Shown piece after piece: positions 51,064-58,763 of a stretch of 64,000 nt of DNA. Within the stretch, counting starts at the first letter, position 1, and the number at the start of each line of letters is the position of its first letter. This stretch comes from Pyrinomonadaceae bacterium (lineage in GTDB: Bacteria; Acidobacteriota; Blastocatellia; Pyrinomonadales; Pyrinomonadaceae). The translations under genes were made by a program, and so were the position numbers. Under the pieces are notes generated by a model. That model saw only the letters and a list, made by a program, of their open reading frames with translations. It was not told the DNA's origin and searched no databases. The stretch covers positions 1 through 64,000 of the forward strand of contig JAVEDP010000004.1 of assembly GCA_030841085.1 (NCBI GenBank). Direction: 5' to 3'.

Positions 51064-53312
51064 GTCCCAGACCACAGCCACCCGGATCTCAGCCAGCGCG
51101 GCGCATTCTTGGCCGCGTTAAGCGAGCAGAGTTTGTTGGCAGGAGTGCCGAACTCGATCGCCTTATCGCGCACGCAGGTTCTGCGCGCGACGCCGGTGGA
51201 CTGCTGATTCTGCTGGCGCCGCTCGCGGGAGTTTCCGAGTTGATGCGTCAGGCATACGATCAGTTGTTCAATGCTCAGGGCGACGCAGTTCCCATTTACT
51301 TTTCCCTGCCGGCAAGCGACACCACTGCCGTCAGCGCCGCCATTGAATTTCTCAACGCGTTTCTGGCGCAGTACATTGCCTTTCGCCGCAACGAAGCTTC
51401 GCTCGCGCAAGCATCGTTGACCATGAATGACTTGGTCCAACTGGCGCCGGCCGCCGACCTCCACTGGATTGAGGAACTGGTTAGCGCGTACAACAAACAA
51501 CGGTTCAGCAGCGACGAACGCGAATTGGTTCGCTTCTGTTTTAATGCGCCGCGACGAGTGCCGTCTGGAAATCCCAAGCCTTACATACTGTTCGACGCTG
51601 TCAAACTTGCAAACTACGACAACGAGCAAGTTCCAGTTGCCGGCGAGATAATCAAGGCATTAGCAGGTTCGCGGCCTTTCGTCCTGGCGGGTTTGCGTCG
51701 AGAGATCATTCGCGAAGTTGAGCGAGCAGGCGTAGATTACGGCGCGCTCGAGAAAGTTCGCCTCGAACCTCTTGCAGAAGCAGACGCATGCAAACTGGTT
51801 GCGTCAATCGCTCGCCGCGAAGGCGTATCGCTAAGCGATGAATGTCGCGATTTGCTCGCGCAGCAGTTCGAAGGCAGCCCATTTCTGATTAATGCGATGC
51901 TGCTGTCGGCTCGCGAGAAACATCTGGCGCTCAATTCTTATTTCGATTGCGAGCGCTTGTATGTTGATGAGCTGCTGGGCGGGCGGCTGAATCATTACTT
52001 CACGTCGGTGCTTGAGAAGGTGGCGCCGGACCCGATTGATCGGAGCGCACTGATTCGCTTGCTTTCCGAAAGTCTGGGAGCGGGACAGCGCACCGCGTCG
52101 TTTGCAGCATGGGCCGGGCGTCTCAATCTGGAGGCGGCGGATGTCGAAAATATTTTGCGAAGTTTGCACGTCCAGGAAATCATCAACTGGGACGGCGAGA
52201 CGGTAGACACTCAACGCGGCTCGCGCGCGTGGCGAGATTTCGTTCGCAGCCGCTTTCGGCTCGACGCGCTGCGTGAACCAAGAGCGTTAGTTGTAGCGGA
52301 CCTTATGTCGGCCGCATTGCAGCGCGCGCCGCAAACCGTCGCCCGCCATTACCGGCGTCTCGCGAGCCTGCCATTGCGAGATGTGCTGCAGGCATTCAAC
52401 TATCAACGCGTTCCGAAAGTTCTGTTCGACTACGCCGCTTTTGCTGCCGACTACAAAGGCGCACCAGCGGAAGAGATTGCGGCGCGGCTGGAAATCGATC
52501 CGCAAGTCATGAAGCTGCCGCAGGTATTTCACACCGCGCACGGTGTTGCCTTCAGCGGCGAACTCAAAGAATTTGACGAAGAGAGCTGCGTTGTTGCGCA
52601 CGCTTTTGCCGGCCCAGGTTACACAACTGAAAATGAGATCGTCTGGCTGGCAGCAAAGATTGATAGCAAACTTGAAGCGGACGCGGATGCGGTTGAGGAA
52701 TGGTGCAATCGTCTGGACAAGCTGGCCCAGCGCTCCGGTTTCGCGCACGTTCAATTGTGGCTGATAGCTAATGAAGGTTTCTCAGTTGAAGCCAGCGAAA
52801 AGCTGCGGCAGCGCGGCGCGTACGCCTCGAGCCGCACGCAATTTGAGTTGCTCTCGGCGCAACTTTCCGAAGGCCTAAACAAATCACCGGCGGCTGCTAA
52901 CAACGAATACGTTTTCATCCTGCCAATGGGCGCCGATAACGAGCTGCTGGCAGCCGCAACCGCTGAGCAGATTGCCCGTCGTCTCAACTTCCGTCCCGAG
53001 GCAATCAATCAGATAAAGACGGCCATCGTCGAAGCATGCATCAATGCCTCAGAACATAGCCTGAGTCCTGAGCAAAAAATTTATCAACGTTTTCAAGTCG
53101 AAGATGATAAATTGGTGATTACTATTTCGAGTCGCGGCGTCTTGCCGGCTAAAGTTGTAGCGAAAGACAGCGCAGCGAACGACACGGCGGGCGTTTTGGA
53201 GCAGCGGCGGGGCTGGGGCCTTAAATTGATTGAGACACTGATGGACGAAGTTGAGTTCGAACGCGTTGATGAAGGCACCAGCTTGCGCATGGTGAAATAT
53301 TTGCGGTCGTAA
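51060..53312 (+). CDS. Degenerate AAA/STAND-like ATPase fused to RsbW-type anti-sigma kinase
   Basis: A 750-residue protein. Residues 23-300 look like an orphan AAA/STAND ATPase (FVGRSAELDRLI), but where Walker A should be the sequence is LLAPLAGVSELM, with no Lys-Ser/Thr, and Walker B (PYILFDAVKL) is also altered. Residues 300-600 are helical and unassigned. Residues 638-750 are a HATPase_c_2 domain of the RsbW/SpoIIAB type, with N-box IVEACINASEHS and G-box RGWGLKLIETLMDEVEF. It probably binds and phosphorylates the STAS protein encoded next, and may sequester a sigma factor. The order sensor, kinase, STAS matches partner-switching loci. The fusion is unusual. Confidence 0.8.
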   Translation: MSPRPQPPGSQPARRILGRVKRAEFVGRSAELDRLIAHAGSARDAGGLLILLAPLAGVSELMRQAYDQLFNAQGDAVPIYFSLPASDTTAVSAAIEFLNAFLAQYIAFRRNEASLAQASLTMNDLVQLAPAADLHWIEELVSAYNKQRFSSDERELVRFCFNAPRRVPSGNPKPYILFDAVKLANYDNEQVPVAGEIIKALAGSRPFVLAGLRREIIREVERAGVDYGALEKVRLEPLAEADACKLVASIARREGVSLSDECRDLLAQQFEGSPFLINAMLLSAREKHLALNSYFDCERLYVDELLGGRLNHYFTSVLEKVAPDPIDRSALIRLLSESLGAGQRTASFAAWAGRLNLEAADVENILRSLHVQEIINWDGETVDTQRGSRAWRDFVRSRFRLDALREPRALVVADLMSAALQRAPQTVARHYRRLASLPLRDVLQAFNYQRVPKVLFDYAAFAADYKGAPAEEIAARLEIDPQVMKLPQVFHTAHGVAFSGELKEFDEESCVVAHAFAGPGYTTENEIVWLAAKIDSKLEADADAVEEWCNRLDKLAQRSGFAHVQLWLIANEGFSVEASEKLRQRGAYASSRTQFELLSAQLSEGLNKSPAAANNEYVFILPMGADNELLAAATAEQIARRLNFRPEAINQIKTAIVEACINASEHSLSPEQKIYQRFQVEDDKLVITISSRGVLPAKVVAKDSAANDTAGVLEQRRGWGLKLIETLMDEVEFERVDEGTSLRMVKYLRS

Positions 53313-53397
53313 GTGGCACGGACTTTAGTCTGTGTCTCTCAAGGAACCACAGACTAAACTCTATGCCACAGCTGCACAGACTAAAGTCTATGCTACT
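53313..53397. repeat. Palindromic repeat family B, copy 4
   Basis: GTGGCACGGACTTTAGTCTG on the left and two right-type arms with CAGACTAAAGTCTATGC-like cores. It begins right after the RsbW-fusion stop. It makes a false N-terminal extension of the STAS ORF. Confidence 0.8.
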
Positions 53398-53409
53398 AAA
53401 GAGGAACCA

Positions 53410-53784
53410 TTGGCAGATTTGAAATCAAACGTTCGCTCGCACACCGTCGGCACTACTGCCGTCGTGTACGCCAGCGACTATCTGAATAAGCTTACGGGCG
53501 AACGCATTGAGCGCGAATGCAAGAAGCAGCTTGATTCAGGCGCGCGTGCGCTGGTGATCGATTTCAGCGATACGGAGCTCGTCAACAGCATCGGCATTTC
53601 GATCCTGCTCGGTATTATCGACATCGCGGAAAAGAACGGCGCGCTGGTTGTATTCTCGGACGTAAACAACGAGACCGTGCAGTTGTTCGAAATGCTTGGA
53701 CTAACCCGGCATGTCGTGCTCGCCAAAGACGAAGAGGAAGCACTCACCAACCTCTCCACCAGCAGCAAAGCAATGGGACATTGA
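53410..53784 (+). CDS. STAS-domain anti-anti-sigma factor (RsbV-like)
   Basis: A 124-residue STAS protein. The phosphorylation loop is DTELVNSIGISILLG, where the Ser aligns with the phosphoserine of SpoIIAA/RsbV. The start is TTG at 53410 after AGAGGA; a longer in-frame reading comes from repeat B and is rejected. It should be the substrate of the RsbW-like domain upstream: unphosphorylated, it would release the bound sigma factor or effector. Confidence 0.88.
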   Translation: MADLKSNVRSHTVGTTAVVYASDYLNKLTGERIERECKKQLDSGARALVIDFSDTELVNSIGISILLGIIDIAEKNGALVVFSDVNNETVQLFEMLGLTRHVVLAKDEEEALTNLSTSSKAMGH

Positions 53785-53785
53785 T

Positions 53786-53926
53786 GGCAGGAGACAGAAT
53801 TCAGAAGTCAGAATACAGAATACAGAATTCAGAAGACAGGGATCGGAATGTGGGAACTGACTGGTTCTGAATTCCTAGGTTCAACGTGTTATTCTGTCTT
53901 CTGTCTTCTGTATTCTGACTCCTGCT
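53786..53926. repeat. Heptad palindrome (TACAGAA / TTCTGTC type)
   Basis: The left arm 53793-53841 has seven heptamers of the NNCAGAA type. The right arm 53892-53926 has five of the complementary TTCTGTC type. An inner pair (CTGGTTCTGAATTCC) adds to the symmetry. It fills the gap between the STAS and HD-GYP genes. Confidence 0.85.
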
Positions 53927-53930
53927 CTTT

Positions 53931-55298
53931 ATGGAACCAAACACCCAAAAACTTATTCACTCGTTCGGCGCGCTTGCCGACCTGGGCCAGGAGGTTGCTG
54001 ACACCGGCGACTTCATGGAGATGGTCCGGACGTCGCTGCACCTGCTGCTCGGGACGCTTGCGATCCGCCGCGGCGCCATCATTGAGTGTCCAACGCATCA
54101 TCTGCCCGAGGACAAGAGCACGAACCTGCTGGCGGTGTGGGGAGTCGGTGAGGACTATCAACCGAAATTTGACGTTGAAGACGCAGACCGCGATCTGTTT
54201 CTCAAGGCACCCGATGGCGCGCTGCTTGTTTCGGCGTTAGTCCAAAGTCCAAAGTCCAAAGTCCAAAGTCAAAACGGAACCGGAAGCGGTAGCGACCGGG
54301 TCGAAGACGTGGCCACGACTGCACCAGCGTCCTCGCTGATCTTTTTCGATCGCTACGCGTCCCAACTACAGCAGCAGGGCTTCGACCTGATCATCCCGAT
54401 GGTCGTGCGCGGCGAGCTAACAGGTTTAGTTTTACTCGGCGGCAAAGCCAGCGGCGATCCCTTCACCGCCGACGATCTCGAAGTCATCAAATCAATGGTC
54501 CGGCACATCGGTGTCGGCATCCACACGCACCGCTTGCTCGGGGAAGTGAAGCAGCAGGTCGTGGAGAACCGGCGGCTTTACGAAGACCTGCGCGCCATCT
54601 ATCGCGACACCGTGCGCGCCTTTGCCGCCGCCATCGACATCAAGGACAAATACACGCAGGGACATTCCGAACGCGTCGGCAAGTACAGCGAAATCATTGC
54701 GCGCGAACTGGGTTTTGGTGAAGAAGAAATCGAAGGCATGGCCATCGCCGGTTATCTGCACGACGTCGGCAAGCTGGTCGTCGAACGCGACATTATCAAC
54801 GCGCCTTATCGCATCGATGCCAAGCAATCAAGCGAACTCAATCGCCACCCGGCCGCCGGCTATGAAATTCTATCGCCCATTCATCATCCTTATGCCGACA
54901 TTCCGCTGATGGCGAAGTATCACCACGAACGCATGGACGGTCGCGGCTATCCGGATGGTTTGACGGACGAACAAATTCCGCTCGGCGCAAAGATCGTCAC
55001 GCTTGCCGATTCGTTTGACGCGATGACGACCGATCGTCCTTACAAGACGCGCCGCACTTTTGACGAAGTGATTCTCGACTTGCGCCGTAACACCGGCTCG
55101 CAATTCGACCCGATCGTTGTCATCGCGTTTTGCCGTGCACTAATGAAGGAACTAACCGGTGAGACTAAGAAACGCCGCTTCGCGAAGATGCTCGGCAAGA
55201 ACTACCTCGACGCCACCAAAGACATCCCGCTCCTGACCCAACTCCTCGCCGAGCTCGATCCTAATACCCAAACCGCCGCTGTTGGAAGCGGAAGCTAA
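53931..55298 (+). CDS. GAF-HD-GYP cyclic-di-GMP phosphodiesterase
   Basis: A 455-residue protein. Residues 10-200 are a GAF-like sensor domain. Residues 225-420 are an HD-GYP domain with the metal-binding HDVGKL near 277, HHERMDGRGYPDGL near 334-347 and KIVTLADSFDAM. It should hydrolyse c-di-GMP, opposing the cyclase at the front of the operon. Residues about 103-115 (VQSPKSKVQSQ) are encoded by five heptamers of a repeat inserted within the GAF region, kept in frame. The start ATG is supported by conservation of the first residues only. Confidence 0.92.
   Translation: MEPNTQKLIHSFGALADLGQEVADTGDFMEMVRTSLHLLLGTLAIRRGAIIECPTHHLPEDKSTNLLAVWGVGEDYQPKFDVEDADRDLFLKAPDGALLVSALVQSPKSKVQSQNGTGSGSDRVEDVATTAPASSLIFFDRYASQLQQQGFDLIIPMVVRGELTGLVLLGGKASGDPFTADDLEVIKSMVRHIGVGIHTHRLLGEVKQQVVENRRLYEDLRAIYRDTVRAFAAAIDIKDKYTQGHSERVGKYSEIIARELGFGEEEIEGMAIAGYLHDVGKLVVERDIINAPYRIDAKQSSELNRHPAAGYEILSPIHHPYADIPLMAKYHHERMDGRGYPDGLTDEQIPLGAKIVTLADSFDAMTTDRPYKTRRTFDEVILDLRRNTGSQFDPIVVIAFCRALMKELTGETKKRRFAKMLGKNYLDATKDIPLLTQLLAELDPNTQTAAVGSGS
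54239..54273. repeat. Heptad repeat inside a coding sequence
   Basis: Four AGTCCAA heptamers and one AGTCAAA in 7-bp register lie inside the HD-GYP gene. They give a hydrophilic linker in the protein and do not break the frame. Confidence 0.85.
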
Positions 55299-55315
55299 CG
55301 AAAGTTTTTAAACAG

Positions 55316-57661
55316 TTAAGCAGAAGCTGCCCTGAGCTTGGTCGTGTGCTCCTTGAAGTAAACGATATAGTTTAGGTATATGCTTGCCATCCAAGGTGCC
55401 GACTTCAACATCATTTCTCTTTCTTCCAAAGTGGGCGCTGCTGCATGCGCCCGCTCATTGCGCTCCAGTCTGAGGAAATTCAAAATGGTTTTCTCAGACA
55501 CTATCCCTTTGCTTTCTATCCACTGGATCATGTTGTTCAGCTTGGCATAATTTCCGGGACCTACCGGGTATTTCTTTGTTTTCTCAACAGTAATCATGAA
55601 ATCTCTTAAAGTGCCTTCGAATAGCCTTCCAAGCAAGAACAATCCATTGTCAACCTCAGTCAAAGTTAGCTTTGCTACCGCTTTTGAAGCTTCATCACCT
55701 TTCGTGCTGTCGAGCATTCTTAGTTTCTCTAACTGCGGAAAGCTTGCGGTCTTCTTTCCTTTAAGTCGACAAATCCTAACGCCCGACTCGGGCAGGTCGA
55801 TCTTCTCAATGAAATCCATTCGCGAGATATATTGGTACGCGGTCTTGTTTAGAAACGAGTGTTTTGAGACAAGCTCCTCAACCAATTTGGCGAGTTCAAT
55901 TTGGTTGCTGGATTCTGACTGAAGCATATCTCTCACGACAGTTTCGGCCAGTCCAAGCTTGGTTTTGGTTTTCCTCGATATCGGAGACTTATATGCGGCA
56001 AGTTTCTTTTTGTAGTCTGTCTGAAACACCGCACAAATCTTAAACGGTCGCTGTTCTCTTCGGCTTATAATCACCGGATTTACTTTAAGCATCCCCATCG
56101 CCTGATGAGTATTGACGCTAGCCGCATACGCAAGCGCCTTTCTTACTATTCTGAATTCAAGCTCCCTTGCATTTCGCTCTTTGAAGAGGTTCGCGACAAA
56201 CTCTGCTACTTGCTCCATCGACCACGTAAGGGCGTCTTGCGTTTCAGCCCAAGATGCCAATCCCCATCTTTGCCGATCCGCCTTTTTGAAGATCTCCTTC
56301 GATGCCAGATACATCTTGATAGATTGTTTGCTAACCGGTCGCCGCTTAGCTACGTAGTTCGCGATTTCCACCTCTGTCGCAGGTCGATTCAGTGAAATCA
56401 AACATCTTTCCATCAATTCAAGGATGCTTCCGGTTTCTAAGTCCGTCCAACTCTTTAGACCCCTTTGTCCGCTACTACCGACGGCTACAAACCGTCCGTC
56501 CGCCGACATGATGTTCGCAATGTTAAGGACTTGGATTTTCTTCATGCCTCTACTTGCTAATCGGTTATTAATTTCCCGTGCGATATCGTCGACATGCAGT
56601 GGTTTACCGGCCTCGGTCAACACACGCTCGGCTTGGGCGCCGCGTGTGAGAAACTCAAACCTTCCCTGGTACAAACCGTCCTCACGCCTTTCAATCGCCG
56701 CACAGAGTTCTAGAAACTTATGTAGCTTTAGCGTATCGAGTTTTTGAACCTTCGAAAGTCTGCTATTCATCAATACAAGGATGTCAAATTCATCCAATGG
56801 TCCCGTATGCGTCTTTGTCAGAAGCTCCTCCAGAAGATTGAGCGCTTTTGCTAAAAGCTTCCGTTGCCTAGTATCCCCGTATTCCCAAATCGACATGGCT
56901 TGTTGAGTTTCAACGTGACTTAAGCCGAATATATGAAACAACAAGAACAATGTGGAGTAATGCTTAACGGACACGTTCCCACCGAACACGCTTTCAGCTT
57001 TGTGCATTAACTGCCCTTCTAAAACAAATCCCTGTGAGTTGGCAGCGATTACCTCAAACAGACTCTTGGTCATTTCTAAAACGTCTGGATGTACGTGGTA
57101 GCCACGTCCTATGTACCTATTCTCAACTAATACTTCTCGGAGTTCGGCCATCGCGGTTGCTTCAATCTGCCTGATCCTTTCCCGCGAGATATTGAAGGCA
57201 GTTCCGATCTCGTCAAGGGTCATTCTTCGAGTCCCTTGCAAACCGAATCGTCGTTCAATTGTGCGCCAGCGTTTACCCGTCGGATCTTTGAAGGAAAGAA
57301 TCGCTTTGAGCAGCGCCGGCAGACTCGAAAGGTGTTCTGGTGGAGTTTCACTCTCGTGATTTGTTGGCAAGACTATGACGTTAAGACTTCGCCAAAACTT
57401 AAACCAATCTACCTGCCCATTTGGATCGATCGATCTTGACAAGTAGGTAATCACGCGCAATACGTCGGTCACAGCTGTTGCGCTTACATTCCGCACGCCT
57501 TGGAAATTATTAGCAATCAGACTTGTTAATTGACCTACCGCGGTCACACCACGTTCGCTTAGCACTTTGAAGGAACGTGGCTTCAAGTGCAATTGAGCTA
57601 ATGAAAGTGTTGATACAGTTTCAGGCAGCGATGTGAAAGATGTGAAAGAGGAAAAACTCAT
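55316..57661 (-). CDS. Sigma-region-4 / HARE-HTH / HEPN-like fusion protein
   Basis: A 781-residue protein I cannot place in a named family. Residues 18-72 resemble the RNA polymerase alpha C-terminal helix-hairpin-helix (LHLKPRSFKVLSERGVTAVG). Residues 145-176 match sigma region 4 (MTLDEIGTAFNISRERIRQI). Residues 341-405 resemble a HARE winged helix (VLTEAGKPLHVDDIA, GRFVAVG). A second winged helix is at 411-472 and a third is likely at 571-636. Residues 670-775 are helical and carry RNERAH at 734-739, the R-N-xxx-H motif of HEPN ribonucleases. It may be a DNA-bound switch that unleashes an RNase. Base and codon use is more AT-rich than in its neighbours, suggesting transfer. It lies between two signalling clusters. 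Confidence 0.75.
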   Translation of the reverse strand: MSFSSFTSFTSLPETVSTLSLAQLHLKPRSFKVLSERGVTAVGQLTSLIANNFQGVRNVSATAVTDVLRVITYLSRSIDPNGQVDWFKFWRSLNVIVLPTNHESETPPEHLSSLPALLKAILSFKDPTGKRWRTIERRFGLQGTRRMTLDEIGTAFNISRERIRQIEATAMAELREVLVENRYIGRGYHVHPDVLEMTKSLFEVIAANSQGFVLEGQLMHKAESVFGGNVSVKHYSTLFLLFHIFGLSHVETQQAMSIWEYGDTRQRKLLAKALNLLEELLTKTHTGPLDEFDILVLMNSRLSKVQKLDTLKLHKFLELCAAIERREDGLYQGRFEFLTRGAQAERVLTEAGKPLHVDDIAREINNRLASRGMKKIQVLNIANIMSADGRFVAVGSSGQRGLKSWTDLETGSILELMERCLISLNRPATEVEIANYVAKRRPVSKQSIKMYLASKEIFKKADRQRWGLASWAETQDALTWSMEQVAEFVANLFKERNARELEFRIVRKALAYAASVNTHQAMGMLKVNPVIISRREQRPFKICAVFQTDYKKKLAAYKSPISRKTKTKLGLAETVVRDMLQSESSNQIELAKLVEELVSKHSFLNKTAYQYISRMDFIEKIDLPESGVRICRLKGKKTASFPQLEKLRMLDSTKGDEASKAVAKLTLTEVDNGLFLLGRLFEGTLRDFMITVEKTKKYPVGPGNYAKLNNMIQWIESKGIVSEKTILNFLRLERNERAHAAAPTLEEREMMLKSAPWMASIYLNYIVYFKEHTTKLRAASA

Positions 57662-57744
57662 TGTGTATCTTTCGAACCCTTAAATTGGCAGTCATGCGAG
57701 GTGGAGACGACTTTCCACCGGACCTCGTTCGCCTCGGCTGAGAG

Positions 57745-58629
57745 TTACCTTGGCTGAATGCGGATGATGAAGTTGCAGATGGCGATCTTTTGATCCGGCA
57801 TAACTTCGGTGCGCTCTTCGCGGGGTAGATCCTTACCGGCAACGGTCGTGGGGTTGCGGCCTTTCGAAACGAGCCAGTAGCGGCCATCGTTTTCGCGCGT
57901 GAGGATTGCATGCACTCGACTGACTTCGGGGTCGCCTTTCAAAGGCAGGTCGACAGTAATCGTTCGTGAGCCGCGGCCGATTGTTACTTCAGGTTTTGTA
58001 ACCGGCACGACTGATTCGCGCACGCCGTCTTTCCAAATCTCGACGGTGTAGAGTTCCTTGATGCGCGGGCGCACTACGGTTTGCTCGCTTTGTTCACCCG
58101 CCTCAGTTTCCGTTGAGCTACCGTCGGCGCGTTCACGCACGGTGTCGCCCAGGTTCACGCTCGCGGATGCGGCGGGCTGCTGAGCAGAAACACGTGGCGT
58201 TACCTGCGTGTGACCACTCTCGGTTTCATCCCAAACGCCCTGGACACGGAACTGACCTTTTTCCAAAGTGCCATCAACTCGCAACTCCACCGCAAATGAT
58301 TTCGCGGCCAGGGCTGTGTGACCGCTCAACTCGCGCGCGCGTTCGGAGAGCACATGAAACAAGCCCTGTTCGAGGCCGCGACGCTTGTCGCCCTGCCAGT
58401 CTTTGTCGTCGTCGTTGCTGAGATAGACAATGTACTCGCGCGGAATGTAGGTTGGGCCACCCGGCGGCGTGAACATTTCGCGCTGCATGACGGCTTCAAC
58501 TTCGCGCGCGATCTTTACGAGGAATTCTTCCCAGATGCGGCGCGGTTTGGCGTGTTCATCGGCAGACTCGACCAGGTCTTCGCCAGTCTCACCGTCGATC
58601 CATTTTCTGATTGATTCTATTAAACCCAT
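57745..58629 (-). CDS. FHA-domain protein with DUF3662-like N-terminus (FhaA-like)
   Basis: A 294-residue protein. Residues 1-120 resemble the DUF3662 domain of actinobacterial FhaA (REYIVYLSNDD region). A variable linker follows. Residues 208-292 are an FHA phosphothreonine-binding domain (VTIGRGSRTI, then DPEVSRVHAILTRENDGRYW). It is the last gene of the cluster and probably recognises proteins phosphorylated by the kinase encoded next to it, near the cell-wall machinery. Confidence 0.85.
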   Translation of the reverse strand: MGLIESIRKWIDGETGEDLVESADEHAKPRRIWEEFLVKIAREVEAVMQREMFTPPGGPTYIPREYIVYLSNDDDKDWQGDKRRGLEQGLFHVLSERARELSGHTALAAKSFAVELRVDGTLEKGQFRVQGVWDETESGHTQVTPRVSAQQPAASASVNLGDTVRERADGSSTETEAGEQSEQTVVRPRIKELYTVEIWKDGVRESVVPVTKPEVTIGRGSRTITVDLPLKGDPEVSRVHAILTRENDGRYWLVSKGRNPTTVAGKDLPREERTEVMPDQKIAICNFIIRIQPR

Positions 58630-58663
58630 GGTTGGTGAATGGTGATAGTAAACTTAGCTGTTT

Positions 58664-58757
58664 TTGGTCTTAGGTCTTTGGACTTTGGTCTTTGATAGGA
58701 TTGTCGTTAATCGAACGCTTCTTTTTTACAAAGACCAAAGGCCCAAGACCAAAAACC
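58664..58757. repeat. Heptad palindrome (TTGGTCT / CAAAGAC type)
   Basis: The left arm 58664-58698 has five heptamers of the TTGGTCT type. The right arm 58729-58757 has four of the complementary CAAAGAC type. It is nearly the same heptamer as at 33171-33275. It lies between the kinase and FHA genes. Confidence 0.85.
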
Positions 58758-58763
58758 GTTTGA

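Noticed and set aside
53332-53409. Longer N-terminus of the STAS protein
   Set aside because: The extra residues are a translation of palindromic repeat B; TTG at 53410 has its own ribosome site.
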